From Nocardioides sp. JS614 (GTDB lineage Bacteria > Actinomycetota > Actinomycetes > Propionibacteriales > Nocardioidaceae): a stretch of 64,000 nt of DNA. The notes beneath the pieces are model-generated. The model made no database searches. It had not been told where the DNA came from and saw only the letters and a list, made by a program, of their open reading frames with translations. Below are positions 42,604 through 51,500 of the stretch, piece after piece. Numbering within the stretch: position 1 is the first letter of the stretch; each line of letters starts with the position of its first letter. The stretch is taken from contig NC_008699.1 of NCBI RefSeq assembly GCF_000015265.1, forward strand, positions 2,914,001 through 2,978,000, in the 5' to 3' direction. The position numbers were made by a program, and so were the translations under genes.

Positions 42604-42980
42604 GGGACAGCCACCCGCACGGTGCCGGTCACGTGGTCGCCCAGGGACACCGAGCCGACGACCGCGATGGTGGCGATGCCGTCCTCGACCCCGGTGACCT
42701 CGCCGCGGAAGGTCAGCGTGTCGTAGGGGTACGCCGGGGCGCCGAGCCGGATCGCGATCCCCTTCAGCTCGGTGTCCGGGCCGAGCGCGTCCACGACGTA
42801 CCGTTCCACCAGGCCGTTGCTGGTCAGGATGTTCATGAAGATGTCCTTCGAGCCCGCCGCCTGGGCGACGTCGCGGTCGTGGTGGACGTCCTGCCAGTCC
42901 CGGGTCGCGATCGCGGTGCTCACGATCGTGGTCGGGGTCAGCGGCAGCGACCACTCCGGCAGGGGGTCTCCGGGCCTCAT
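42600..42980 (-). CDS. chsH1: Side-chain MaoC-like hydratase subunit ChsH1
   Basis: A 126-residue single hotdog. It keeps the active-site block VSTAIATRDWQDVHHDRDVAQAAGSKDIFMNI (about 20-51) with the catalytic Asp and His. With ChsH2 it hydrates the C22 enoyl-CoA before Ltp2. ATG 42980 overlaps the stop of the DUF35 gene. Confidence 0.9.
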   Translation of the reverse strand: MRPGDPLPEWSLPLTPTTIVSTAIATRDWQDVHHDRDVAQAAGSKDIFMNILTSNGLVERYVVDALGPDTELKGIAIRLGAPAYPYDTLTFRGEVTGVEDGIATIAVVGSVSLGDHVTGTVRVAVP

Positions 42981-43375
42981 GCCTTCCTCCAGACGGGCAG
43001 GGTCAGGTCGTCGTCGATGCGGTCGAAGTCCACGCGCAGGCGCATCCCGATCTCGATCTCCTCGGCGTCGACGTCGACGACCTCGCCGACCATCCGCACG
43101 CCCTCGTCGAGGTCGATGAGGGCGAGCACGATCGGCAGCTCCTTGCCGGGGACCGGTGGATGCCGGTGCACGACGTAGGAGAACACCGTGCCGGTGCCGG
43201 CCGCGGCGACGTGCCCCGGGTCGAGGGCGCCGCACGTCGGGCAGGCCGGTCCGGGCGGGAAGCGCAGCGACCTGCACGCGTTGCACTTCTGGATGCGCAG
43301 CTCGCCGAGCGCGGTGCCGTCCCAGAAGAATCTGGAGTCGCGCCCGATCATCGGGCGCACGATTCCTGCAGTCAT
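42977..43375 (-). CDS. chsH2: ChsH2 DUF35 half as a separate protein
   Basis: A 132-residue OB-fold DUF35 protein. It starts GIVRPMIGRDSRFFWDGTAL and carries a zinc ribbon with C31, C34, C45, C48 (CNAC...CPTC), then GTGTVFSYVVHRHPPVPG. In M. tuberculosis this region is the C-terminal domain of ChsH2, and the ribbon Cys residues are absent there by my recollection. Here it is its own gene, coupled (ATGA) to the MaoC-half gene. It should bind Ltp2. Confidence 0.87.
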   Translation of the reverse strand: MTAGIVRPMIGRDSRFFWDGTALGELRIQKCNACRSLRFPPGPACPTCGALDPGHVAAAGTGTVFSYVVHRHPPVPGKELPIVLALIDLDEGVRMVGEVVDVDAEEIEIGMRLRVDFDRIDDDLTLPVWRKA

Positions 43376-43905
43376 GCGCCACCTCCAGAGCCCTTGGGAA
43401 TGAACTTGAGCACCCGGAACAGCATGGTCGCGACGCGCTCGCTGTGCCCGTCGGGACCGGCGACGTACCAGGTGTTGCGGGACGTGACGAAGTAGCCCTC
43501 GCCCATCGCGGTGAGCTTCGGCCCGACCACGGAGTCGAGCGCGGTGGTGACGCGGACGTGCTCGCCGACCTTGAGGTAGCGGTCGTAGCTCTGCTCGCAG
43601 TTGGTGCCGAGCACGGCGGTGTAGCCCTCGTCCGTGAGGAGGGCCATCATCGCACTCAGCGGGTCGTCGTCGGGACGGCGGCGACCGAGGCCGCGCATCG
43701 TCCAGACCTGCGCCATCGACGGCGGCGCCTCGCCGGAGCGGAAGCGCTCGTTGTCGTAGCCCATCGCGTCGAGCCAGGTGCCGATCGTCGGCTGGTTCAC
43801 CTCGTACGGCGCCTGGGACTCCGAGCACTCGCCGAGCGCCATGATCCGCTCGGCCTCGGCCAGGATCCGCGCGTGGCGGCCCTCGTCCTGCGCGGCCGCG
43901 CTCAC
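43372..43905 (-). CDS. chsH2: ChsH2 MaoC-like half as a separate protein
   Basis: A 177-residue FAS1-dehydratase-type hotdog. NQPTIGTWLDAMGYDNERF is near 38-56, MAQVWTMRGLG near 64-74, LGTNCEQSYDRYLKVGEHV and LTAMGEGYFVTSRNTWYV later. It ends FRVLKFIPKGSGGGA where M. tuberculosis ChsH2 continues into DUF35. It is the pseudo-partner of ChsH1. Start GTG 43905; 61 nt after the fadE28-29 fusion, with a hairpin in the gap. Confidence 0.87.
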   Translation of the reverse strand: MSAAAQDEGRHARILAEAERIMALGECSESQAPYEVNQPTIGTWLDAMGYDNERFRSGEAPPSMAQVWTMRGLGRRRPDDDPLSAMMALLTDEGYTAVLGTNCEQSYDRYLKVGEHVRVTTALDSVVGPKLTAMGEGYFVTSRNTWYVAGPDGHSERVATMLFRVLKFIPKGSGGGA

Positions 43906-43916
43906 CGGGGTCCCCG

Positions 43917-43957
43917 CGAAGTTGTTCGGGGGAGCGAAGCGGAGGAGAAGAACTTCG
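43917..43957. other. Hairpin inside the side-chain operon
   Basis: CGAAGTTGTTC (43917-43927) pairs with GAAGAACTTCG (43947-43957) at 10 of 11 positions, with a purine-rich 19-nt loop. It lies between fadE28-29 and the chsH2 MaoC half. It may set relative expression or mRNA processing; no U-tract, so termination is unlikely. Confidence 0.45.
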
Positions 43958-43966
43958 TGGGGTGAT

Positions 43967-46198
43967 TCATCGCGGCACCCGCGGCAGCCCGAGCCCGAAC
44001 ATCGCGATCAGCTCGCGCTGCACCTCCTGGACGCCGCCGCCGAAGGTGAGCACCAGGTTGCGCTTGGCCTGGCCGTCCAGGTAGCGCACGAGGTACGCCG
44101 TCTCCTCGTCCGCGGGGTCGCCGTACCGGTGCACGATGTCGGCCAGGTCGGCGGCCAGGTGCTGGACCTCATCGGCGGCGAACACCTTCGAGGACGACGC
44201 GTCGCCGACCGAGATCTCGCCGACCGCAGCCGCGCGGGCGACCTCCCAGTTGAGCAGCTCGTTGACGCGGAACACGGCCGTCACCTCGCCCATCGTGCGG
44301 CGCACGTCGGGCCGGTCGACGACCCCGGCCTTGGTCGCCCACTCCGCGACCCGGTCGCGCAGCCCCTCGAGGCGCCCGGCGGGGCCGAGCATCACGCGCT
44401 CGTGGTTGAGCTGGGTGGTGATCAGCTTCCAGCCCTGGTTCTCCTCGCCGACGAGCATGTCGACCGGCACCCGCACGTCGTTGAAGTACGTCGCGTTGAC
44501 GTGGTGGGAGCCGTCGGCGGTGATGATCGGCGTCCAGGAGTAGCCCGGGTCGCGGGTGTCGACCATCAGGATCGAGATGCCCTTGTGCTTGGGCGCGTCG
44601 GGGTCGGTGCGGCAGGCCAGCCAGATGTAGTCGGCCTGGTGGCCGCCGGTGGTCCACAGCTTCTGCCCGTTGACCACGTAGTGATCCCCGTCGCGGCGCG
44701 CGGTGGTGCGCAGCGACGCGAGGTCGGTGCCGGCGTCCGGCTCGCTGTAGCCGATCGCGAAGTGCACGTCGCCCTCGAGGATCCGCTTGAGGAACAGGTC
44801 CTTCTGCTTCTGCGTGCCGTACCTGATCAGCGTCGGGCCGACGGTCTGCAGGGTCACCGCGGGAAGGTGCACGTCGGCGCGCTGCGCCTCGTTGGCGAAG
44901 ATCGTCTGCTCGATCTCGCCGAGCCCGTGCCCGCCGTACTCCGTCGGCCAGCCGATGCCCATCCAGCCATCCGCGCCGAGCTGCCGGATCACCCGCTGGT
45001 AGGTCTCGCCGTGCCGGTCACGAGGCCCAGTTCCTTGGCAGATCTCCTCGTGCTCCTCGCGCCCGGCGAGGCCCGTGAAGTACTCCCGCAGCTCCGCCTT
45101 CAGCGCCCGTTGGTCGGCACCGAGCTCGAGGTTCTTGGTCGTCGGGTCCTCGATCGCGACATCCTCGGGCAGCGCGCCCAGGGCGTGCGCGAGGTCGGTG
45201 ACCCAGGAGAAGTACCGGTGCATGGGATAGGTGACGTCGACGCCCATGCCGCCGTGCAGGTGGTGGCAGGTGCGCATCGCCGCCGGCGCCTCGCGGCAGA
45301 CCCAGTACGCCGCCACCGCGAGGTCGTCGGTCGCGTCGAGGTCGTGCGCGATCCGCCAGGCGGCGTTCTGCGCCGCCAGGTCGAGGGTGCGCGAGGCGAT
45401 GTAGACGTCGGCGATCTGCATCGCGACCGCCTGGAACTCCGCCAGCGCCCGGCCGAATTGCGTGCGGCCCTTGAGGTACGACGCGGTCAGGTCGCGCGCC
45501 CCGGCCACCACGCCGGCCGCGGTGAGGCACAGCCCGGCGACCGCGAGCTCGTTCAGGGTGCACGCCGCGTCCGCGCCCTCCAGCAGCTCCGCGGACGCGC
45601 CATCGAGGACGACGGTGTGCTGCGGGGTGTGCAGCGACGAGGGCGACTCGAGCAGCCGCACGCCCGGCCCCTGCGGGTCCACCAGGGCAACCGCCGGGCG
45701 GTCGCCGGCGGTCACGGTCACGAGCAGGCGGGCCGACCGGTCGGCGTACGTGACGCCGATCTTGCGCCCCGTGACGCGGCCGTCGGCGTACGTCGTCGCC
45801 GGCCGGTCGGGGATGCCCGCGCCCACCTCGCGCAGCGCGGGGGTCAGCAGCTTCTCGCCCGCCGCCACAGCGGGGAGCAGCACGTGGCGCTGCTCCGCCG
45901 AGCCGGCCGCGGCGAGCGTGAGGGCGCCGCAGCACAGCGTCTCCCACACGGGCAGCTGCACCGCGTGGACGCCGGTCTCGCGCAGCAGCACCGCGACCTC
46001 GCGCAGGCCGAGCCCCTCACCGCCCTGCTCCTCGGGGACCGCGAGCGCGAGCAGGCCCGCGGACGCGAGCGCCGCCCAGGTCCGCTCACACGTCGACGTC
46101 GGGTCGTCCCCCGCACGCTCGAGCGCCTCGGTGACGACCGAGCGCACCACCTCGGCCGCCTCGTCGGCCTCGGCCCAACCGTCCTGCCCCACGCGCAT
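43967..46198 (-). CDS. Fused acyl-CoA dehydrogenase FadE28-FadE29 (ChsE1-ChsE2)
   Basis: A 743-residue protein with two complete acyl-CoA dehydrogenase halves. Residues about 1-350 are FadE28/ChsE1-like (SYLKGRTQFGRALAEFQAVAMQ, CHHLHGGMGVDVTYPMHRYF). Residues about 360-743 are FadE29/ChsE2-like (WPTEYGGHGLGEIEQTIF, GYSEPDAGTDLASLRT, YVVNGQKLWTTGGH). In mycobacteria these are two genes forming an alpha2-beta2 enzyme for the C22 acyl-CoA. The fusion keeps the gene order. It heads the operon ending in ltp2, with a KstR site 38 nt upstream of ATG 46198. Confidence 0.88.
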   Translation of the reverse strand: MRVGQDGWAEADEAAEVVRSVVTEALERAGDDPTSTCERTWAALASAGLLALAVPEEQGGEGLGLREVAVLLRETGVHAVQLPVWETLCCGALTLAAAGSAEQRHVLLPAVAAGEKLLTPALREVGAGIPDRPATTYADGRVTGRKIGVTYADRSARLLVTVTAGDRPAVALVDPQGPGVRLLESPSSLHTPQHTVVLDGASAELLEGADAACTLNELAVAGLCLTAAGVVAGARDLTASYLKGRTQFGRALAEFQAVAMQIADVYIASRTLDLAAQNAAWRIAHDLDATDDLAVAAYWVCREAPAAMRTCHHLHGGMGVDVTYPMHRYFSWVTDLAHALGALPEDVAIEDPTTKNLELGADQRALKAELREYFTGLAGREEHEEICQGTGPRDRHGETYQRVIRQLGADGWMGIGWPTEYGGHGLGEIEQTIFANEAQRADVHLPAVTLQTVGPTLIRYGTQKQKDLFLKRILEGDVHFAIGYSEPDAGTDLASLRTTARRDGDHYVVNGQKLWTTGGHQADYIWLACRTDPDAPKHKGISILMVDTRDPGYSWTPIITADGSHHVNATYFNDVRVPVDMLVGEENQGWKLITTQLNHERVMLGPAGRLEGLRDRVAEWATKAGVVDRPDVRRTMGEVTAVFRVNELLNWEVARAAAVGEISVGDASSSKVFAADEVQHLAADLADIVHRYGDPADEETAYLVRYLDGQAKRNLVLTFGGGVQEVQRELIAMFGLGLPRVPR

Positions 46199-46236
46199 CT
46201 CCTGCTGGTCCTCGGGTACTGACGAACAGCCGAACT

Positions 46237-46250
46237 GTAACCTGTTCTAG
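46237..46250. promoter_or_regulatory. KstR operator between fadE28-29 and 46288 hydrolase
   Basis: TGTAACCTGTTCTA fully matches TNNAACNNGTTNNA. It is 38 nt from the fadE28-29 start and 37 nt from the GTG of the plus-strand hydrolase, so it may serve both. Confidence 0.88.
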
Positions 46251-46287
46251 TCTACACGGCACGGCCGCCGAGAAGGGAGGGTCGAGG

Positions 46288-47238
46288 GTGCACCCGTTGT
46301 CGCCCGGCGCCCTGGTGCGCCGCCGCTACCACGTGCCCTACGCGCGGATCCCGGCCGGCGCGGCGCTCGAGCTGCCGGGCCGGGGCACGACGTACGTCAC
46401 CGACACCCCCGGCCCGAGCCCCGACTCCCCCACGGTGCTGCTCCTGCACGCCGTCGGGTGCACCGGGCTGCTGACCTGGTTCCCGTCGATCGAGCCGCTC
46501 ACCCGCCGCTACCGGGTGGTGACCCTGGACCAGCGCTGGCACGGTCGCGGCATCGCGTCGCCCGAGTTCTCCCTCCACGACTGCGCCGACGACGTCGCCG
46601 CACTGATCGACGCCCTCGACCTGCGCGACGTGATGGTCGCGGGGTTCTCGATGGGCTCGATCATCGCCCAGCGGGTCTGGCGCCAGCACCCCGACAAGAT
46701 CGACGGCCTGGTGCTGTGCGCGACGACCGATCGGTTCCGCTCCACGATTCCCGAGCGGGTCTTCCACCAGAGCCTGGAGATCGCGATGGCCGGGGCGCGC
46801 GGGGTCGCCCGGTCCCGGACCGCGGTGCGGGCCTCGCGGCAGGCCGCCCGTGCCCTCGAGCTGTTCCCCGAGGACATGCACGACTGGGTGCTCGGCGAGT
46901 TCCGCTCCACCAGCCCGTGGGCGGTCGGCCAGGCGGTCGCCGCCCTGGGTCGGCACCACTCGCGGCCCTGGCTGGGCCGGATCGACGTACCGACCGCCGT
47001 CGTGGTGACCCTGCGCGACAAGGTCCTCCCACCGGACAACCAGATCGCGCTCGCGCGACGGATCCCCGGCGCGACCATCCACGACATCGACGCCGGCCAC
47101 GCCTCGTGCGTGCTGGAGTCCGAGCGGTTCGTCCCCGCGCTGCTCGAGGCGGTCGACACCGTCAACGCCCGGCGCGGCGACCTGCCGCGGCGCGCCGAGC
47201 GGTTCAGCGGGTCGAGGCGCGCTTCCGGGTCCGCTTGA
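46288..47238 (+). CDS. Alpha/beta hydrolase
   Basis: A 316-residue hydrolase. The oxyanion region is LLLHAVGCTG near 51-60, the nucleophile S121 in VAGFSMGS, a DQRWHGRG motif near 81-88, and the catalytic His in DAGHASCVL. The start GTG 46288 follows AGGGAGGGTCGAGG. It shares the KstR-containing gap with the side-chain operon, so it is a candidate steroid-induced esterase; the substrate is unknown. Its 3' end overlaps the WS/DGAT gene by 35 nt. Confidence 0.8.
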   Translation: MHPLSPGALVRRRYHVPYARIPAGAALELPGRGTTYVTDTPGPSPDSPTVLLLHAVGCTGLLTWFPSIEPLTRRYRVVTLDQRWHGRGIASPEFSLHDCADDVAALIDALDLRDVMVAGFSMGSIIAQRVWRQHPDKIDGLVLCATTDRFRSTIPERVFHQSLEIAMAGARGVARSRTAVRASRQAARALELFPEDMHDWVLGEFRSTSPWAVGQAVAALGRHHSRPWLGRIDVPTAVVVTLRDKVLPPDNQIALARRIPGATIHDIDAGHASCVLESERFVPALLEAVDTVNARRGDLPRRAERFSGSRRASGSA

Positions 47239-48670
47239 CCGGCGTCACCACCCCGTCGGCCAGCCGGTCGGCCACGACCGCCGCCTTGAGGGTCGCCAGC
47301 TCGGCCGGGAACCGCCGGACCAGGTCGTCGACGTCGGGCAGCGACTCACGGCAGGCGATGATCCCCACGTGGATCCGGCCGTGGTTGGACATCACGGTGA
47401 TGTTCAGGCCGGCGCCGTGGAAGACCGGGCCGAGGGGGTAGAGCGCCTCGATCCGGGCGCCCATGAAGTACAGCGGCACCGGCGGGCCGGGCACGTTGGA
47501 GATCACCAGGTTGTGCACGACCGGGTGCCGCTCGGGCAGCCGCAGGCCGGCGTACGCACGCATCGCCAGGCCGAAGGTCCGCGGCGCCGCGAACTCCGCC
47601 CAGTCCTGGAGCGAGTCCGCGCTGATCGCCGCGTGGTGCTCCTTCGCGAACCGGTTGCGCTCGGCCAGGTCGCGCAGCCGCTCGAGGGGGTCCTCGAAGT
47701 CGGTACCGAGCTTGGTGAACAGCGCCGACACCTTGTTGGCGCCGGTGGCGTGGCGCGACTGCTCGCGCACGGAGACCGGGACCGTCGCCAGCAGCGAGGT
47801 GGCCGGCAACTCGCCCCGGTCGTCGAGGTAGGAACGCAGCGCGCCGCCGGCCACCGCGAGCACGACGTCGTTGACGGTCGTGCCGGTGGCGTTCTTGAGC
47901 TGGCGGACGTCCTCGAGCTCCAGGTCGGCCAGCGCGATCGCGCGGTGCCCGGTGATGGTGCCGTTGAACGAGGTGCGCGGCGCCGAGAACGGCGCGGCCA
48001 TCGCCGTACCGGCGCGGGCCCGGCCGATCGTCCGCGTGACAAGCTGCACCGACGGCGTCACCAGGCGTACGGCGTTCAGCGGCCGGGCCAGGTTGCTCAG
48101 CACCGCGCGCCCGAGCAGCTCACCCTGGCCCGGCTCGCGGCCGGTCGACTCCGGCTCGCCGAGCGCCATCGGCGCGGCGTCCGGCTCGAGGCTGCACAGG
48201 TGGGAGATCAGGTTCGATCCCGAGACGCCGTCGACGGTCGCGTGGTGCATCTTCGAGAAGACGACCACGCCCTCGGCACCGCTCTCGGTGCGGTAGCCCT
48301 CGATCACCCACATCTCCCACAGCGGCCGTGAGCGGTCCAACGGCAGGCCCGCCAGGTGGCTGGTGAGCTCGGTGAGCTCGCGGTAGCCGCCCGGGGCCGG
48401 CAGGGCGAGCCGGTGCACGTGCCGGTCGATGGCGAAGTGCCGGTCCTGGACCCAGATCGGGTGGTCCAGTCCCAGGGGGACCGGGCGCACCTTGCGGGTG
48501 AACGTCGAGACGTCGCGCACCGCCGCCTCGAGGTGGTCGCGGAGGGCCTCGAAGGAGTAGCCGCCGGGCATCGTGCTCGGGTCGAGCACGATCACGCCGC
48601 ACACGTGCATGAGCTGCGCGGGGGTCTCGAGGTAGAGGAAGCTCGCGTCGAGCCCCGACAGACGGTCCAT
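47204..48670 (-). CDS. Wax ester synthase/diacylglycerol acyltransferase
   Basis: A 488-residue WS/DGAT-family protein. It begins MDRLSGLDASFLYLETPAQ, has the catalytic HHATVDG at 142-148, and later NDVVLAVAGGALR and the C-terminal NLVISNVPGPPVPLYFMGA. It esterifies fatty acyl-CoA to diacylglycerol or alcohols for storage lipid. Position inside the steroid locus suggests storage of acyl-CoA derived from sterol breakdown; this is inferred. Confidence 0.88.
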   Translation of the reverse strand: MDRLSGLDASFLYLETPAQLMHVCGVIVLDPSTMPGGYSFEALRDHLEAAVRDVSTFTRKVRPVPLGLDHPIWVQDRHFAIDRHVHRLALPAPGGYRELTELTSHLAGLPLDRSRPLWEMWVIEGYRTESGAEGVVVFSKMHHATVDGVSGSNLISHLCSLEPDAAPMALGEPESTGREPGQGELLGRAVLSNLARPLNAVRLVTPSVQLVTRTIGRARAGTAMAAPFSAPRTSFNGTITGHRAIALADLELEDVRQLKNATGTTVNDVVLAVAGGALRSYLDDRGELPATSLLATVPVSVREQSRHATGANKVSALFTKLGTDFEDPLERLRDLAERNRFAKEHHAAISADSLQDWAEFAAPRTFGLAMRAYAGLRLPERHPVVHNLVISNVPGPPVPLYFMGARIEALYPLGPVFHGAGLNITVMSNHGRIHVGIIACRESLPDVDDLVRRFPAELATLKAAVVADRLADGVVTPVKRTRKRASTR

Positions 48671-48816
48671 GTGGTGGTTGCTCTCTGCGCGGCGGGCGGG
48701 GGAACGCGTTCGCAGTGGTAACGACATACCCACCGTACGGGCCACGTGTGACGGACGTCTCGTCCAGCCGGGTCCGGAAACCCCGTCCGACCGCCCCGGG
48801 GCCACGGCAGGCAGAT

Positions 48817-48830
48817 CCGAACACGTTCTA
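48817..48830. promoter_or_regulatory. KstR-like operator upstream of LipC-like gene
   Basis: CCGAACACGTTCTA matches TNNAACNNGTTNNA except the first base; the core AACACGTT is the same as at 34020. It ends 10 nt before the ATG at 48841. Confidence 0.7.
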
Positions 48831-48840
48831 CATTTGTCGT

Positions 48841-50103
48841 ATGTCGTTCCTGCGCCGCCAGCTCGTGACCGCCGCCCTGACCGCGAACGCGATCCGGCCG
48901 GTGCCGGGCTTCCGGGCCGGGATCCCCTCCTTCGCGGCGGGCTGGCTGACCTCGGAGCTCGCGCCGCACCTGCTGGCACTGACCGCCGCCGACGCCGCCG
49001 CGCACGTGCGCGGCGGCCGGCGCAGTCGTGCGGGGCTGGCGTTCGCCGCGGCCAGCCTCGCCGGGCAGGCCTTCCTGGTCGACCAGGCCCGCCGGGTGCG
49101 CACCGACGCCGAGGACGCGCTCGTCGAGGGCCTCGGCTACGACTACATCGAGCAGCTGGACGCCAAGCCGACCCCGGCCGAGCTCGCGGTGCCGTGGCGC
49201 AGGCTGGTCAACCCGTTCCGGATGCGGGACCTGGCCGTCCGGGTCGACAAGGACATCGCCTACGCCCCCGAGCACGGCAAGCGCGGCCTCCTCGACGTCT
49301 ACCGGCCCGCCGAGGGCGAGCTGTCCGGCGCGCCGGTGCTGCTGCAGGTGCACGGCGGCGGGTGGACCATCGGGAACAAGGACCAGCAGGGCCTCCCGCT
49401 GATGCACCACCTCGCCGCCAAGGGCTGGGTCTGCGTGGCGATCAACTACCGGCTCGCGCCCCGCGACCCGTTCCCGGCCCAGATCGTCGACGTGAAGCGG
49501 GCCATCGCGTGGATCCGCGAGCACATCGAGGAGTACGGCGGGGACCCGGACTACATCGCCATCACCGGCGGCTCCGCCGGCGGGCACCTCACCGCCCTGG
49601 CCGCCGTGACCGCGAACGACCCGGCGTACCAGCCCGGCTTCGAGGGCGCGGACACCAGCGTCGCGGTGGCGATCCCCCACTACGGGGTCTACGACTTCGC
49701 CGGCTGCACCGGCCTGCGCAGCGCCGAGCAGATGCGCGACCGGTTCCTGGCGCCCCGGGTGGTCAAGCGCAGCTGGGCCGAGGACCCGGAGGTCTTCGAG
49801 GCCGGCACGCCACTACTGCGGGTGGGCAAGGACGCGCCGGACTTCTTCGTGCTGCACGGCGCCCACGACTCGCTGGTGTCGGTGGAGCAGGCGCGGCTGT
49901 TCGTGCAGCGGCTCCGCGAGGTCTCCGGCGCGACCGTCGTCTACGCCGAGCTGCCCGGCGCCCAGCACGCGTTCGACGTGTTCCCCTCGATCCGCAGCCA
50001 GCACGTGGTCCGCGCCATCGACCGGTACCTGCACTGGCACTGGAACGGCTGGCGGCGCGAGCACGGCGTCCCGGCCCCGACCGCGGAGGCCGGCGAGGGC
50101 TAG
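48841..50103 (+). CDS. LipC-like carboxylesterase (hormone-sensitive lipase type)
   Basis: A 420-residue alpha/beta hydrolase. A 130-residue N-terminal region precedes the oxyanion HGGG at 171-174, the nucleophile S245 in GGSAGGHL, the acid in HGAHDSLVSVEQA and the His in GAQHAFD. The pattern and extra N-terminal region match Rv0220 (LipC), which in M. tuberculosis also neighbours a WS/DGAT gene. A KstR-like box ends just before it, so it may release sterol or fatty acid esters. Confidence 0.82.
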   Translation: MSFLRRQLVTAALTANAIRPVPGFRAGIPSFAAGWLTSELAPHLLALTAADAAAHVRGGRRSRAGLAFAAASLAGQAFLVDQARRVRTDAEDALVEGLGYDYIEQLDAKPTPAELAVPWRRLVNPFRMRDLAVRVDKDIAYAPEHGKRGLLDVYRPAEGELSGAPVLLQVHGGGWTIGNKDQQGLPLMHHLAAKGWVCVAINYRLAPRDPFPAQIVDVKRAIAWIREHIEEYGGDPDYIAITGGSAGGHLTALAAVTANDPAYQPGFEGADTSVAVAIPHYGVYDFAGCTGLRSAEQMRDRFLAPRVVKRSWAEDPEVFEAGTPLLRVGKDAPDFFVLHGAHDSLVSVEQARLFVQRLREVSGATVVYAELPGAQHAFDVFPSIRSQHVVRAIDRYLHWHWNGWRREHGVPAPTAEAGEG

Positions 50104-51500
50104 CTGCTGCCCTCGGGCTCGGCAGGCGGGTCGGAGCGGTAGGCGTCCGCGCCGATGGCGACCAGCTCGGGGTCCTCGTCGTTGGTCGCGGGGACGGTGA
50201 GCGTCACGGTGACCTCGCTGTCGGCGAGGCCGGCGAGCTCCTCGGCGTTGGTCTCGACCGCACCGTCGGCATCGAAGTCCGCGAGCGCGGTGGCCGCGAG
50301 CAGGTCGTCGTCGCCGACGTCGAGGACGGTGTCGTCCAGGCACCAGGCGGGCTCGTCCTCGGTGCCACAGGCCTGCAACGTGCCGGTGAGCTCCTCGGTC
50401 TCGGCCGGCTCGGTCGTCGGGTCCGTGGGGTCCGGGGTGGGATCCGGCGCCTCGGTGTTCGGGGCGTCGCCGGGACCGTCCGTCGGGCCCTCGGTCGGCC
50501 CCGTCGTGGGCTCGGTGGTGGGCTCGGTACTGGGCTCGGTCGGGCCGTTCGTGGGGCCGGGTCCCGGCCCGGGGCCGACCTGCTCGGCGTGCGGCACCCC
50601 GTGCTCGGGACCGGCCGTCCCCGGCCCGGACGGCCCCGGCGCGGTCGGCGTCGCCGGCCCGGTGAGCGGGCCGAGCGCGCGCACCGCGAGCGGGCCGTCG
50701 CCGTACGTCGTCGGCACGGGCAGCGCGTAGTCGCCGGCCCGGTAGGCGCGCTCGGCCGCGAGCACGTCCCGGGCGTACGCCGTGGACGGGTTGTAGCGCA
50801 GCACCGCGGTCCGGCGCCCGGAGCGGGTGTCGAGGTCACCGGGCGCGGCGCACAGGAACACGGCCGCGCCGAGCGCGGCGTCGTCGAGGTCGTCGGCCGA
50901 GCGGCGGCCGTCGCCGTCGGCGTCCACGCCCACGGCCGCCCAGGTGCTGGGCAGGAACTGCATCGGCCCGACCGCGCGGTCCCAGCGCCGGTCGCCGTCG
51001 ACGGTGCCGGCGTCGGTGTCGTGGACCCGGGCGACCGGTCCGCTGCCGTCCAGGGCGACCCCGCGGATCAGCGGTGCGGACACGCCGTCCGAGCCGAGGG
51101 TGGCGCCGGCGTACCGGCCGTGGTCGGACTCGACCCGGCCGATCGCCGCCAGGAGGGTCCAGGACAGCCCACACCCGGGGTCGACCTCGTGCAGCACCGC
51201 GGCGGCCGTCCGGTAGGCACCGACCGCCTCGACCGGGATGTCGAGGTGTGCGAGCGCCGCGGTCGTCATCACCGGCGCCCGACGGGGCTCGTGCGCGACC
51301 TGCCGGGCCTGCGTCGAGGACGGTGCGACGATCGGGACGTCGGTGCTGCCGGACCCGGAGTCCACCGTGATGACCACGTCCCGCGCCGGACCGGGACCGG
51401 CGGCCGGCCCACCGCCGAACGACCCCGCGGCGACCACGGCGACCGTCGCCAGGGTCGCGACCGCGCCGGCGGCCAGTCGAACGGTCCGGATGGCGTGCAT
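50100..51500 (-). CDS. Secreted lytic transglycosylase-like protein
   Basis: A 466-residue protein. A signal peptide-like hydrophobic segment is at about 8-30. A goose-type/SLT lytic transglycosylase domain spans about 95-265 with catalytic E124 (LLAAIGRVESDHG) and GPMQFLPSTW near 178. A low-complexity Pro/Thr/Glu/Gly stretch follows at about 290-375, then an acidic C-terminal domain. It cleaves peptidoglycan outside the membrane. It overlaps the LipC-like gene by 4 nt. Confidence 0.83.
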   Translation of the reverse strand: MHAIRTVRLAAGAVATLATVAVVAAGSFGGGPAAGPGPARDVVITVDSGSGSTDVPIVAPSSTQARQVAHEPRRAPVMTTAALAHLDIPVEAVGAYRTAAAVLHEVDPGCGLSWTLLAAIGRVESDHGRYAGATLGSDGVSAPLIRGVALDGSGPVARVHDTDAGTVDGDRRWDRAVGPMQFLPSTWAAVGVDADGDGRRSADDLDDAALGAAVFLCAAPGDLDTRSGRRTAVLRYNPSTAYARDVLAAERAYRAGDYALPVPTTYGDGPLAVRALGPLTGPATPTAPGPSGPGTAGPEHGVPHAEQVGPGPGPGPTNGPTEPSTEPTTEPTTGPTEGPTDGPGDAPNTEAPDPTPDPTDPTTEPAETEELTGTLQACGTEDEPAWCLDDTVLDVGDDDLLAATALADFDADGAVETNAEELAGLADSEVTVTLTVPATNDEDPELVAIGADAYRSDPPAEPEGSS

